From the IMG/VR virus record IMGVR_UViG_3300042868_004050, positions 1 through 37,010 of that record: a DNA stretch of 37,010 nucleotides; one strand, given 5' to 3'. Under the pieces are notes generated by a model. The model was not told the origin of the DNA. It did no database searches and saw only the letters and a list, made by a program, of their open reading frames with translations. The DNA comes from a virus. Both the position numbers and the translations under genes were made by a program. The stretch's first letter is position 1, and every line of letters starts with the position of its first letter. Shown here one piece after another: positions 7,209 to 16,283 of the stretch.

Positions 7209-7703
7209 ATGTTAGATATTCTTAGCGGTGGTATTTTAGGCTCTGTTTTTGGCGGCTTGTTTCGCATGGCCCCTGAGGTGCTGAAGTTCTTTGACAAGAA
7301 GAACGAGCGGCTGCACGAACTTAATATGTTTGCCCGTCAGTGCGAACTAGAAACCCTGCGCGGTCAGCAGAAGTTGGCTGAGATTGGGGCACAACGAGAG
7401 GCGGCTGTAGATGTAGGGGTCATGGATGCGTTTCAGTCTGCAATAGAACAACAAGCCACAATGGTTAAAGCCGTTGGTGGTTGGGCGGCTAGTTTGTCTG
7501 CATCTGTTCGTCCTGTTGTTACATACTGGATTCTTTTGGTCTGGAGTTTGGCGCATTTTTGGTATGCGTGGACTGGCTACCGAACTGGCCTCGATCCAAC
7601 AGAAGTGTTTAAACTTTTTATGTCTCCTGACTTCTCGGCACTCTTGGCTGGAACAATTAACTATTGGTTCCTCGATAGAACTCTAAAGCAGCGCGGGTTA
7701 TGA
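7209..7703 (+). CDS. Holin of the 3TM superfamily
   Basis: The 164-residue protein matches the 3TM holin (GTA-holin-like) pattern. It has a Gly-rich hydrophobic N-terminus (LSGGILGSVFGGLFRM) and a charged helical region with KKNERLHELNM and an internal REAAVDVG. A strongly hydrophobic region follows (SVRPVVTYWILLVWSLAHFWYAW), with a final hydrophobic stretch ending NYWFLDRTLKQRG. Such proteins form inner-membrane lesions that let endolysin reach the cell wall. I chose ATG 7209 because GGAGG sits at 7197-7201, 7 bases upstream; the TTG at 7203 would be too close to it. The gene overlaps the endolysin start by ATGA, the usual holin-endolysin coupling. Confidence 0.85.
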   Translation: MLDILSGGILGSVFGGLFRMAPEVLKFFDKKNERLHELNMFARQCELETLRGQQKLAEIGAQREAAVDVGVMDAFQSAIEQQATMVKAVGGWAASLSASVRPVVTYWILLVWSLAHFWYAWTGYRTGLDPTEVFKLFMSPDFSALLAGTINYWFLDRTLKQRGL

Positions 7704-8143
7704 ACTTAGCACTAGCCGCAGAGATGTGTAAACGGTTTGAGGGCTTTCGCTCCAAGCCGTATCTTTGTCCTGCCAACGTAGCCACGATTGGTTACGGTTC
7801 TACCTACTACGCAGACAAGCGCAAGGTGACTTTAGAAGATACACCAATGAGTCAAGAAGAGGCGCACGCTCTTTTGATGATTGAGTTAGAACATACATAC
7901 TTGCCCGGTGTGTTGCGTAATTGCCCCGGCTTGATTACAGACGTTCGTAAGTGCAACGCCATCGTGGATTTTGCCTACAACTTGGGCACCGGGCGTCTCC
8001 AAACTTCTACATTGAAACGAAAGGTCAACGCCCAAGATTGGGAAGGAGCTAAAGAACAGCTCATGCTATGGACTAGAGGGGGCGGCAAGGTATTGCCCGG
8101 ACTACTTAAACGCCGCACGGCTGAGTGCGCATTGCTGGATTAA
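7700..8143 (+). CDS. Endolysin, GH24 lysozyme (T4/P21-type muramidase)
   Basis: This 147-residue glycoside hydrolase cleaves the MurNAc-GlcNAc bond of peptidoglycan. The N-terminus shows CKRFEGFRSKPYLCPANVATIGYGS. The catalytic triad is E14, C23 and T29, with the E-9-x-6-T spacing of T4 lysozyme (E11, D20, T26), but with Cys in the Asp position as in several phage lysozymes. The C-terminal part has the usual ..VDFAYNLGTGRLQTSTL.. and ..LPGLLKRRTAECAL.. motifs. No signal peptide or SAR segment is present, so export depends on the holin just upstream. Length is normal for the family. Confidence 0.95.
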   Translation: MNLALAAEMCKRFEGFRSKPYLCPANVATIGYGSTYYADKRKVTLEDTPMSQEEAHALLMIELEHTYLPGVLRNCPGLITDVRKCNAIVDFAYNLGTGRLQTSTLKRKVNAQDWEGAKEQLMLWTRGGGKVLPGLLKRRTAECALLD

Positions 8144-8144
8144 T

Positions 8145-9914
8145 ATGACTACCCTAAGACTATCGGGCTTTACCGGAGAAAACCGGGCGATACATCCTAT
8201 CCTCTTGTCCGAGACAAGCGGCGTTACATCGCTAAATCAAAAGCCTGGGCGCGGTGATTTTCGGCCTTGGAAAGCTCCTCTTAACGTGGCAGTCGTGCCT
8301 TCAGGTCGCCAAACAATCTACCGTATGGGGCGCGATGTTGCATCAGATACAAACTATTGGCTAACCTGGACAACTGACGTACACGTTGTTCGTGGACCTA
8401 ATGCAAGCGATTCCGCTGAACAAACCTATTTCTCAGGGAGCGGTACTCCCAAATGGACAGACACAACGCAAGCACTTGCAACGTATCCATATCCAACTGC
8501 GGCTCGTGAATTGGGCATACCCGCACCTAATGCGGCTTGTACATTAGCGCTTATTACGGTCACCCTAGCTGCTGGGTCTTTTACCATAGCAAACGTCTAC
8601 ATAATAGCAACGGTTGGAACAACCGACTTCACCCTAATTGGGGCAACGGCTAATACAGTTGGCTTATCGTTTACAGCTACCGGCGTTGGCTCAGGTACTG
8701 GCACTTGCACCAGTGGTAATTTACTTACCGAGACGCGCTACTACACCTACACCTACGTAACTGATATTGGCGAAGAAAGCGCACCTAACGCTTCGCCAAC
8801 CTCTATCACATGTAAAACTGATGCTACCTTAACGGTATCAAACCTTGCGGCGGTTCCTAACGGTAATTACGGGGTAAACCGCATTCGCATCTATCGCACT
8901 CAGACAGGCGCAGCAGGGGATACCGACTTTTTCTTTCTTCGTGAAATTTCCTCGACGCTAACTTCCACTACCGATGACGGTCGCTCACTCGCTGAAGTGA
9001 TGCCCTCGACCACATGGCTGCAGCCCCCTGCTGATCTGTCTTGGTTGACGGGGCTTTGGAACGGCATGATGGCCGGCATAAGCGGTCGCTCGGTCCGTTT
9101 TTGTGAAGCGTATAAGCCTTACGCTTGGCCCATTGCATATGAGATTCTGCCCACTGAAGTTACGCCCGTGGCGTTGCGTACATTCGGGCAATCGCTTGTT
9201 ATTTTGACCAATGGTTCCCCCATTGTCGTAACGGGAGGCTCGCCTGATGCAATGGATGAGCAGCCAGTCGAGTTCTACCAATCTTGCGTAGCGCCTTTGT
9301 CAGCCGTTGATATGGGCTATGGTGTAGCTTGGGCGTCACCTGATGGGCTAGCGTTTATTGGGCCGGGTGGACCCAAGATGCTGACCGAGGGCGTGATGAC
9401 AAGAGATGATTGGCAAGCAATCAACCCCTCAAGTATTGTCGGTTGTATGTATGAGCGAAGATACCTTGGTTTTTACACAGTCGCAGGTGTACGAAAAGGC
9501 TTCGTGATGGACCCAATGAATCCTGGCGGCTTGTACTTTATGGACTTCGGCGTAGACGCCCTGTACCTTGATAGCTTGCAGGACACGTTGTATGTGCTGG
9601 ATGGCGTCAATGTGCAGAAATGGGATGCCTCAAACACTTTTAAAACTGCAACTTTTAGGGGCAAGTTAAACCAACTGCCCAAACCTATGTGCGACTTTGC
9701 ATGCGCGGAAGTTATAGCTGAAAGCTACCCTGTTACGTTTAGCCTTTATACCGACGGCGCGTTGAAATACACCTGTCAAGTCGCTGATAAAAATCCATTT
9801 AGATTGCCCAGCGGTCGCCACTGTCAGACGGCCCAGATTGAAGTCTCTACAACCGGAGCAGCAATTCAAGGTATTGCGATTGCGCACTCCATGAGAGAGA
9901 TTTCTGGATCATGA
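8145..9914 (+). CDS. Virion tail protein, candidate beta-propeller hub/nozzle-like
   Basis: The 589-residue protein belongs to a family of large phage structural proteins. Its start contains ENRAIHPILLSETSGVTSLNQKPGRGDFRPWKAP, and the rest is beta-rich with repeated short strand patterns (YWLTWTTDVHVVRGP, TRYYTYTYVTDIGEESAPN, GVAWASPDGLAFIGPGGPKML, LYLDSLQDTLYVLDG). The opening resembles tail hub or nozzle proteins such as T7 gp12 in style rather than clear identity. Bases ~8556-8715 encode a Gly/Thr-rich insert (GTTDFTLIGATANTVG...GVGSGTGTC) of a type found as a movable module in many phage virion proteins. Its stop overlaps the next gene by ATGA. Structural role is likely; the exact tail position is uncertain. 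Confidence 0.65.
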   Translation: MTTLRLSGFTGENRAIHPILLSETSGVTSLNQKPGRGDFRPWKAPLNVAVVPSGRQTIYRMGRDVASDTNYWLTWTTDVHVVRGPNASDSAEQTYFSGSGTPKWTDTTQALATYPYPTAARELGIPAPNAACTLALITVTLAAGSFTIANVYIIATVGTTDFTLIGATANTVGLSFTATGVGSGTGTCTSGNLLTETRYYTYTYVTDIGEESAPNASPTSITCKTDATLTVSNLAAVPNGNYGVNRIRIYRTQTGAAGDTDFFFLREISSTLTSTTDDGRSLAEVMPSTTWLQPPADLSWLTGLWNGMMAGISGRSVRFCEAYKPYAWPIAYEILPTEVTPVALRTFGQSLVILTNGSPIVVTGGSPDAMDEQPVEFYQSCVAPLSAVDMGYGVAWASPDGLAFIGPGGPKMLTEGVMTRDDWQAINPSSIVGCMYERRYLGFYTVAGVRKGFVMDPMNPGGLYFMDFGVDALYLDSLQDTLYVLDGVNVQKWDASNTFKTATFRGKLNQLPKPMCDFACAEVIAESYPVTFSLYTDGALKYTCQVADKNPFRLPSGRHCQTAQIEVSTTGAAIQGIAIAHSMREISGS

Positions 9915-12793
9915 GCGAAGACAGCCGTAAAGACTTGCCACCGGTCACGTCTCCAAACTTTCTGGAAAAGGTCCGAGAGGCCCTTGGGGTCTACCTTGGC
10001 AATAGGGGGGACGCGCTAGACCGAGGAGTTACTCTGCGGGATTTGACAGACTCCGGCATGGTGACATTGCGTCCAGGCTACAACGGCAGCGGTAGTAAAA
10101 CTAGAACTCCGATTTTGGGAGTTGGCACTGCCGTTGTAACTACACCTTATGAGCCTGACTTAACTCCACCCCCAACTCCAACTGGCTTCACCGTAACGCC
10201 CGCTATCACTAGCCTGTTCGTCGAATGCGATTCTCAAATATACGCTCAAGGGCATGGTCACGCCAAGAGCGTTGTGTACGGTGCAACTTGGGTTTCGGGG
10301 GCGCTTCCTGTTTTTGCCAACGCGGTTGTGATTGACGAATTTACTGGGACCGTTGTCAGCTCTGCAACTAACCCAGCGACAACATGGCATCTTTGGCTGA
10401 AGTGGGTGACGGTGGATGGGGTGTATTCGGTTGTGCCTGCTGGTGGAACCAACGGCGTTGTGGCAACTACTGGTCAGGACGTAAGCAAACTTTTAACCGC
10501 GTTAAACGGCGCAATCACGTCCTCTCAACTTTACGCAGCCCTTGGCACTCGCATCAATCTTATTGATGATTCGTCTGCTACTGCTGGTTCCGTCAACGCT
10601 CGTGTTTTGGCTGAAGCTACCGCTCGCGCCACTGCCTTAGCAAACGAAGCTACGGCTCGCGCCACAGCCTTATCGAATGAAGCTACGGCTCGCGCCACTG
10701 CCTTAGCAAACGAAGCTACGGCTCGCGGTGCCGCCATTTCAAGCGAAGCCACTATTAGGCAAACTGCGGATACTTCTCTTGCTAGTGACATCACAACAAT
10801 TACTGCGTCTGTCAACGGTAATGCGTCTGCAATTCAGACGGAAGCTACTGCTCGGGCCACAGCAGACAGCGCCGAAGCTACCGCACGCCAAACTCTGGCC
10901 GCTAGAGTTACAAATACTGAGACAGGTTTAACTGCAGCACAAGCCTCGATAACGACAGAGTCCTCAACCCGCGCTAGTGCAGATTCAGCTACTGCCTCTC
11001 AAATTTCTGCTCTGACTTCAACTGTAGGTGCAAATACTTCCGCAATCACCACGGAAGCTACAGCTAGAGCTAGTGCAGATTCGGCTATAGCCTCTCAAAT
11101 TACCGCACTGACTTCAACTGTAGGTGCAAATACTTCCGCAATCACCACGGAAGCTACAACTAGAGCTAGTGCAGATTCAGCTACTGCCTCTCAAATTTCT
11201 GCACTGACTTCAACTGTAGGTGCAAATACTTCTGCAATCACCACGGAAGCTACAACTAGAGCTAGTGCAGATTCAGCTATCACAGGGCAGATCACAACTT
11301 TGTCAGCTACGGCAGGCGCTAACACTTCTGCTATTCAGACAGAGGCCACAACCCGAGCTAGCCAAACTGGCGACTTGTTTGCTAAGTACACCGTCAAGCT
11401 TGACGTCAACGGGTATGTTTCAGGGTTTGGATTGGCTAGCACGGCTAATAATGCTGCGCCTTTTAGTAGTTTTATTGTTCGTGCTGATAACTTTGCTATA
11501 GCTGCGCCTACTGGCCCTGGCATCTCCCCCTTAACGCCTTTCACCGTTACAACAACAACTCAAACAATTGATGGTGTATCAGTTCCCCCAGGTGTCTATA
11601 TTGACGGCGGTTACATTAAGGGCGGAAGTATCGACGGTTCTAAGATTACCGGTGGAACAATTACTGGCTCTAAGCTCATCAGCGTTTCGGCTGACAAGAT
11701 CACTGGCGCAGCTCTGCTAAACACAAGTTACATTGAAAGCGCCAGTTTTGTTACAGGCACATCAGGCTGGAAGATTTTTGGCAACGGTACGGCGGAGTTT
11801 GCCGCAGCTTCTATTCGTGGACAGCTATCTGCGGGGCAGATCAATACTAACGGTCTAATAATTAGAGATGCTGGGGGCACGCCCATTTTTGGTTCTGGGT
11901 ATCCGCTCAGCTACACCAGTATTACAGGAACTCCTACCCTTGGGCCGCTGGCTACTTCAAGCACCATTCCCTACTCAAGCGTAACGGGGACTCCTACCCT
12001 CGGAGCTTTAGCTACACAAGCTACCGTTAACTGGAATACGCAGATTACAAACATACCCGGCTTTGGCGGGTTTGCTTTCTTAAGCACGATTACCAGCGCC
12101 AACATTGGCACGTTCATGGGCCCGACGGCGATTACAAACGCTTACATCGCCGATGCCGCTATTACCAGTGCCAAAATTTTAGATGGAGAGGTAACGAACG
12201 CCAAGATTGGCGGAGCCATTCAGTCCACAAATTATTTATCATTTGCCACGTATGGCGCGTATGCTGCTGGGTGGAGGATTGATAAAGCAGGTACTGCTGA
12301 GTTCAATGATATTACGGTTCGCTCTGGTCAAGTCACTGGCGCATTGATGACGGCGTTTAAAGTAAATTCTTACAGCGGACTGTATGTCGATATTAGCTAC
12401 GGCTCTCCGGTCTCTACCACCAACGGCCCGTACTATCTAAACGGAGCAGGTGAGCCTTTGTATCTTGTATACCAAGGCGTGATGCCTGCTCCAGCTACAG
12501 CACCTCATAAAATAGCGATTGCCCTCAACGTTCAAGCAATAGCAGGAGCATCTCAAAAAGACCTTGGCGTAAAACTTTTTGTTGACGCGAACTTTACAGG
12601 GGGTAGCAACGTTACGGCTTCGGAATCAATCGCGTACAACACTGACTCAGGTACGTTTGCTATCTCTACCAATGCGGCCGGCGTCACAACTAGCACTTAC
12701 GCTGCAGCTACAACTTGTATGGTTTTTGTGACTGGCTACAACGCAGGGTACACCGTTCAGAGTATTGATGGTCTAGCGTGGGGAGTACGTTAA
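9911..12793 (+). CDS. Large tail tip/fibre protein with coiled-coil repeats and DUF1983-like region
   Basis: The 960-residue protein starts with a non-repetitive adaptor region; its TPPPTPTGFTVTPAITSLFVECDSQ segment looks like an Ig/FN3-type domain. Residues ~235-290 are repeats of 11 residues (EATARATALAN, three near-perfect copies). Then come about four 32-residue units (TTEATTRASADSATASQISALTSTVGANTSAI), all typical of long trimeric coiled coils. After these, FAKYTVKLDVNGYVSGFGLAST and SSFIVRADNFAIA match the DUF1983-type domain of host-specificity (J-like) proteins. GGYIKGGSIDGSKITGGTITGSKL and TNAYIADAAITSAKI segments follow, as in tail-tip and fibre proteins. It probably forms the distal tail fibre or tip that touches the host. 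Confidence 0.78.
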   Translation: MSEDSRKDLPPVTSPNFLEKVREALGVYLGNRGDALDRGVTLRDLTDSGMVTLRPGYNGSGSKTRTPILGVGTAVVTTPYEPDLTPPPTPTGFTVTPAITSLFVECDSQIYAQGHGHAKSVVYGATWVSGALPVFANAVVIDEFTGTVVSSATNPATTWHLWLKWVTVDGVYSVVPAGGTNGVVATTGQDVSKLLTALNGAITSSQLYAALGTRINLIDDSSATAGSVNARVLAEATARATALANEATARATALSNEATARATALANEATARGAAISSEATIRQTADTSLASDITTITASVNGNASAIQTEATARATADSAEATARQTLAARVTNTETGLTAAQASITTESSTRASADSATASQISALTSTVGANTSAITTEATARASADSAIASQITALTSTVGANTSAITTEATTRASADSATASQISALTSTVGANTSAITTEATTRASADSAITGQITTLSATAGANTSAIQTEATTRASQTGDLFAKYTVKLDVNGYVSGFGLASTANNAAPFSSFIVRADNFAIAAPTGPGISPLTPFTVTTTTQTIDGVSVPPGVYIDGGYIKGGSIDGSKITGGTITGSKLISVSADKITGAALLNTSYIESASFVTGTSGWKIFGNGTAEFAAASIRGQLSAGQINTNGLIIRDAGGTPIFGSGYPLSYTSITGTPTLGPLATSSTIPYSSVTGTPTLGALATQATVNWNTQITNIPGFGGFAFLSTITSANIGTFMGPTAITNAYIADAAITSAKILDGEVTNAKIGGAIQSTNYLSFATYGAYAAGWRIDKAGTAEFNDITVRSGQVTGALMTAFKVNSYSGLYVDISYGSPVSTTNGPYYLNGAGEPLYLVYQGVMPAPATAPHKIAIALNVQAIAGASQKDLGVKLFVDANFTGGSNVTASESIAYNTDSGTFAISTNAAGVTTSTYAAATTCMVFVTGYNAGYTVQSIDGLAWGVR
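10605..10728 (+). repeat. Coding 33-bp direct repeats (coiled-coil heptad/undecad)
   Basis: Three to four near-identical 33-bp units encode EATARATALAN/S within the tail protein at 9911-12793. The 11-residue period is an undecad expected for a slightly right-handed coiled coil. DNA identity is high, suggesting recent unit duplication. Confidence 0.8.
10955..11350 (+). repeat. Coding 96-bp direct repeats, about four units
   Basis: Units of 32 residues (core RASADSATASQISALTSTVGANTSAITTEATT) repeat in frame. The middle units are almost identical in DNA and the last is more diverged (ITGQITTLSATAGANTSAIQ). They encode the fibre shaft of the 960-residue protein. Confidence 0.8.
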
Positions 12794-13116
12794 TGGATAC
12801 GCAATGGGTTAAATTTGAAAACGGACAGATTGTGTTTGGTCCAAGCACCTACAAGCATGACGATACTTACGTAGAGTACGTAGAAGCAATTAACCTTGTA
12901 AAACCTTACTCTCGGGTTAATGTGGCAACTGCCATGGTGGACGGGAAGTGCGTCAAAACCGTCACCAGTATTACTGACTATCGTGTTCAGCGGGAAGCTG
13001 AGTACCCACCGATCGCCGACTACCTAGATGGAATTGTTAAAGGTGACCAATCTCAGATTGACGCCTACGTTGCGGCGTGCCAAGCCGTTAAAGCCAAGTA
13101 CCCGAGACCAGCGTAA
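12793..13116 (+). CDS. Small tail-associated hypothetical protein
   Basis: The 107-residue protein starts at ATG 12793, whose A is the last base of the upstream TAA. A GGGGAG at 12780-12785 provides the ribosome site; a longer GTG start at 12778 is less likely. The N-terminal half (WVKFENGQIVFGPSTYKH) is beta-type. The C-terminus (YPPIADYLDGIVKGDQSQIDAYVAACQAVKAKYPRP) matches a pattern often found at the end of phage tail-fibre-associated proteins. It may be a fibre assembly helper or minor tail protein. No enzyme motif is visible. Confidence 0.68.
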   Translation: MDTQWVKFENGQIVFGPSTYKHDDTYVEYVEAINLVKPYSRVNVATAMVDGKCVKTVTSITDYRVQREAEYPPIADYLDGIVKGDQSQIDAYVAACQAVKAKYPRPA

Positions 13117-13151
13117 CAAGTCGTAAAGCGCTGAAGTTTGCTTTAAAAAGT

Positions 13152-13180
13152 CAACACACACTAACGTGTTAGCTTATAAT
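13152..13180 (+). promoter_or_regulatory. Promoter with CTAACGTGTTAG operator between -35 and -10
   Basis: A perfect -10 TATAAT lies at 13175-13180 and the palindrome CTAACGTGTTAG at 13161-13172, two bases upstream of it. A weak -35 (TCAACA at 13151-13156, 18-bp spacer) precedes it. The palindrome therefore lies where RNA polymerase binds, as expected for a repressor site. It sits in an 86-base gap before the gene at 13203, which has a GGAG ribosome site at 13194-13197. Confidence 0.68.
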
Positions 13181-13202
13181 TTGCTATATTTTTGGAGTAA
13201 GC

Positions 13203-13436
13203 ATGCCCGACTCACGTTTTCTTGCTGAAGGCGCCCAGAGCGTTTGTGGCTCCCTAATCTACAAGAATAAAGAAGTAGGCTTGTACAGGCACGGCAGCTT
13301 CAGCATCAACGCGCTCGGGGTAGAACTCCTTGCTGGGCTGGAGCAGATCACCGATGCGGTGGTCAAGCCTACCCGAACCCGTAAGCCCAAAGCCGATACC
13401 GACCCTGCGTTAGTCGAAGAAGTGCCGGGTGAATAA
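13203..13436 (+). CDS. Small hypothetical protein heading the ejection-protein operon
   Basis: The 77-residue protein begins MPDSRFLAEGAQSVCGSLIYKNKEVGLYRHG and ends with a charged, proline-containing tail (TRTRKPKADTDPALVEEVPGE). I do not recognise a family. GGAG at 13194-13197 is 5 bases before the ATG. It is the first gene after the strong promoter-operator at 13152-13180. The following gene starts immediately after its stop, so the two are probably co-translated. Confidence 0.65.
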   Translation: MPDSRFLAEGAQSVCGSLIYKNKEVGLYRHGSFSINALGVELLAGLEQITDAVVKPTRTRKPKADTDPALVEEVPGE

Positions 13437-13886
13437 GTGAACGGGCTGTTTTCTCAGTTGCTAAGAGGTAATGAGAGCGCCGTTGCGCTTTGCCTGCTGG
13501 TGTTTGATTGGGCCAATGACTACGACCACTTAGTTGACGGAGACCTCCCTGAGGCGGATAGGGAAGCTGTGCTGCACCGCGCCATGTGGACGCTGTTGGG
13601 GGGGATGCAAACCAATGATTTTTATAGGCAATATCAGGACGAACTTCTGGTGACTCTGGCAAACGGGGTTTCAACTTGGCGCACATCCACCCTACTGCAG
13701 CGCGGAACTAACCCTAAAGGCCACGAGCTAGCCCATGTAATGCGGTGGGCTCCAGTGGAATTTTTTATACATTGCGCTCGAATTGTTGGCGGAGAAGCTT
13801 GGGTCCAAGAAGTAGCCCCCGGCTTTTGGTTAGCCATGACACAAGATCATTCATTTGAACAGTTTGCACGCGAGTGCGGAGGATAG
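13437..13886 (+). CDS. Conserved phage protein of unknown function, acidic helical
   Basis: The 149-residue product uses a GTG start directly abutting the upstream TAA. The sequence is helical and contains LCLLVFDWANDYDHLVDGDLPEADRE, then RAMWTLLGGMQTNDFYRQYQDEL and MRWAPVEFFIHCARIVGGEAWVQEVAP. This arrangement, with an acidic D..ND.DHL.DGD motif near the N-terminus, occurs in other phages next to internal virion protein genes; the function is not known. The acidic motif could hint at metal binding but no reaction can be named. Confidence 0.66.
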   Translation: MNGLFSQLLRGNESAVALCLLVFDWANDYDHLVDGDLPEADREAVLHRAMWTLLGGMQTNDFYRQYQDELLVTLANGVSTWRTSTLLQRGTNPKGHELAHVMRWAPVEFFIHCARIVGGEAWVQEVAPGFWLAMTQDHSFEQFARECGG

Positions 13887-13890
13887 AACT

Positions 13891-14709
13891 ATGGGATGGG
13901 GACCATCAGCACCGGATATGTCAGGAGCCAATGAAGCTGCCCGAGCAGGCATAGCTATGAATAAAGAGCAATTCGATTACTGGAAAACAGTAACTAACCC
14001 TCGCGCTTTGGCTCAAGAAGATGAAATGATTGCGCAAGGTAAAGATCAGCTAAAACGGTCGAACGAAGCTCAAGAATTTCAGATGGGGTTGACCAAGAAA
14101 TACGACCAGCGATTTTGGGACAAGCAAGCCCCCATGCAAGATAGCCTGACCAAAGAAGCCAACGATTACAACGAAGCGGCTAACGTAGACAAGATGTCCG
14201 GTCAGGCCGGAGCAGATGTCGAAACGGCGTTTGGCGCGGCGCAGGCTCAGCAGCAGCGCGGCCTTAACAGGTCGGGGGTAAACCCTAGGTCGGGTCAAGC
14301 GTTGGCAATGGGCAACCAAACTGCAATTGCTATGGCGTCTGCCCGAGCAAACGCCGAAAACAAAACCCGCGATGCCGCCAAATTGATGGGGCACAGTTTG
14401 AAACTCGACGCTAATGCCGCGATGGCCGGCCTATCTGGATTTAGTTCAGCCGCGAACTCGGCAGCACAAAACTGGAGCGGCAACGGTATGGCTGCAGGAC
14501 GTATGGGCATGGACGGTATCTATGCCGCCAGCAGCATGGCGAATTCTTCGACGGGCGGAGCCGCCGCCGGTATGTACGGCGCGAGCAGTCAGCTTCGCTC
14601 GAACGCAATCGAGTCTGCTAAGTCTCCAGGCTTCGATGCAGCGATGGGATTAGTAGCAGGCGGTATGAAGATGTACGGCTCAATGTACTCTCCCGTCAAA
14701 CCGGGATAA
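13891..14709 (+). CDS. Probable internal virion (ejection) protein, gp14-like
   Basis: The 272-residue protein starts at ATG 13891 with GGAGG at 13878-13882; the longer frame from 13855 overlaps the previous gene and lacks such a site. The N-terminal half is charged and helical (ANEAARAGIAMNKEQFDYWKTV). The middle is Ala/Gln-rich (AAQAQQQRGLNRSGVNPRSGQALAMGNQ). The C-terminal half is Gly/Ala/Met/Ser-rich, with a small hydrophobic end (FDAAMGLVAGGMKMYG). This composition, size and position before two larger proteins match the small internal core protein of podovirus-like ejection systems. It is inferred to enter the host envelope with the DNA. Confidence 0.68.
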   Translation: MGWGPSAPDMSGANEAARAGIAMNKEQFDYWKTVTNPRALAQEDEMIAQGKDQLKRSNEAQEFQMGLTKKYDQRFWDKQAPMQDSLTKEANDYNEAANVDKMSGQAGADVETAFGAAQAQQQRGLNRSGVNPRSGQALAMGNQTAIAMASARANAENKTRDAAKLMGHSLKLDANAAMAGLSGFSSAANSAAQNWSGNGMAAGRMGMDGIYAASSMANSSTGGAAAGMYGASSQLRSNAIESAKSPGFDAAMGLVAGGMKMYGSMYSPVKPG

Positions 14710-14718
14710 GGAACTAAC

Positions 14719-16281
14719 ATGGCTACTGATTATTTCAAGATGATGCAAAGCGTCCTTGGCTCTTATGCCGATGGACGCGAAGAGGCTCGCCTACGTCAGA
14801 GGCAAGTTGATGCTGATACCAGAGCGGTCACTGTGTTTGACCAGTCGCAGGAGGCTTACAAACGCGACAAAACCCAGCGCGACATGGTAGACGCTGCGCA
14901 CACTAAGCTTAGCGGCCTCTCGGCTAACGGTGTAGAAATTCCTGAGTCTGCGGGCTTGGATCAACCCCCCGTGCAACCTCGAGCAGATGGTTTAGCTGTT
15001 AACCTGGCTCAAGACGTGGCGCCAACTAGAGTCCCAGCGCAGTCTCAAGCTAATGGTTTAACTCTTTCTCCAGCTCAAGACGATGCGCTAACTCGAGCTA
15101 ACCCTGTGCCTACAAAAAGGTATCGCCCTGCGACTGACTTAGAAATTAACCGGGGGCAGTACAACGTTGCGGTAGCTAGTCGAGATATGAATGCTCAGCA
15201 AAACCTGCAAACCCAGCACCGCGAACTCCGAATAAGAGATGTTCACAACACAGTTGGCAAACTTACCCCCGAGGAGTTGGTTAAAGAAGCTGCTGGTGTA
15301 AATGTGACCGGCGACATTCCAATGATTTATACGGGCAAGGACAAGAACGGGTACACCTTTATGACGACCGATAGTGCAGGGGCACCGGATAAAAAATTCA
15401 CTGCGTCACCAGATCAACTTCGTCAGTTGGTACTGGCAAAACAGTTGGGGGCTGGCGGGTTCGGAAAAGAATCAATGGACGTGGCTGGCAAAGCTCACGG
15501 TGCTGTTTCTGAGCTCATCAAAGCGATGAATGCTCAGACGAGTGCACTTGCAACAAATGCTAATGATGTTCTGCATAAAGGCAACGCAGATAAAAATGAC
15601 ACCACAAGAGCCGGAGCGGCCGTTACCAGCGCTAATGCAGCAGCCACAACTGCTCAGGCGCACGCTTCCTATTGGAACACACAGGGGAAAGTTGCTAATC
15701 TCACGCTCGAAGGCCAAAAGGCCGTTAACGAAGCGAATAACGCTTTCAACGAAACCATGTCCAAGCTTACTCCCGCTCAGCAAGATGGCGTTGAGGGAAG
15801 AAATGCGAAGGCTATCTTTAATGCTGCAACTGCTAAGTTTGGTCAAGCGCGCTTAGATACTCGACCCCCTACGGGTAAGGCAGGTATTGCACCAGAGGAT
15901 GTGCCCGCGTACCGAAAAGATATTCTTGCACTTGGTCTTAGACCGCCGGAAAAAGTAGGTATGTTAGGCGGCAAGGATGACAGACAAGGCGTAGTTTGGG
16001 ATGCGCAAAAGAACAACATAGACCAAGTTTATGGCGTGAATAAATTGAACGCTGCGCCTGGAGCTAAGACTCGGCTCGATCAGGCGATGAGTGAGCTACC
16101 TGTTCAAGGTGGCCGCAACAATACTGCTCCCGATGTTCCGGGCAGGCCTTTCTACAACACTGACACGAAGCAGCTTCGGGCCTTGGCCACTAAGCCAAGA
16201 GGCGTCAGTAGCGATGAGGCCAACCAAGCTCAAGCGGAGCTGGATTCCAGAGTGGGCGAACAAAGAATCAAAGGGTTCTAA
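14719..16281 (+). CDS. Probable internal virion protein, second ejection component
   Basis: The 520-residue protein follows 9 bases after the previous gene, with AAGGA at 14708-14712 upstream. It is Ala/Gln/Asn-rich and mostly helical (TRAGAAVTSANAAATTAQAHASYWNTQGKVANL). It contains an imperfect duplication of 23 residues near its N-terminus (DGLAVNLAQDVAPTR and NGLTLSPAQDDALTR). No enzymatic motif is visible. By order (small protein, this one, then a giant one) it corresponds to the middle ejection protein of T7-like systems, with which I see no direct sequence similarity. The stop is 2 bases before the giant gene. Confidence 0.66.
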   Translation: MATDYFKMMQSVLGSYADGREEARLRQRQVDADTRAVTVFDQSQEAYKRDKTQRDMVDAAHTKLSGLSANGVEIPESAGLDQPPVQPRADGLAVNLAQDVAPTRVPAQSQANGLTLSPAQDDALTRANPVPTKRYRPATDLEINRGQYNVAVASRDMNAQQNLQTQHRELRIRDVHNTVGKLTPEELVKEAAGVNVTGDIPMIYTGKDKNGYTFMTTDSAGAPDKKFTASPDQLRQLVLAKQLGAGGFGKESMDVAGKAHGAVSELIKAMNAQTSALATNANDVLHKGNADKNDTTRAGAAVTSANAAATTAQAHASYWNTQGKVANLTLEGQKAVNEANNAFNETMSKLTPAQQDGVEGRNAKAIFNAATAKFGQARLDTRPPTGKAGIAPEDVPAYRKDILALGLRPPEKVGMLGGKDDRQGVVWDAQKNNIDQVYGVNKLNAAPGAKTRLDQAMSELPVQGGRNNTAPDVPGRPFYNTDTKQLRALATKPRGVSSDEANQAQAELDSRVGEQRIKGF

Positions 16282-16283
16282 AG

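Noticed and set aside
10531-10815. Minus-strand open frame with AVARAVASF repeats
   Set aside because: It is the mirror of the coiled-coil repeats in the tail protein and has no independent support.
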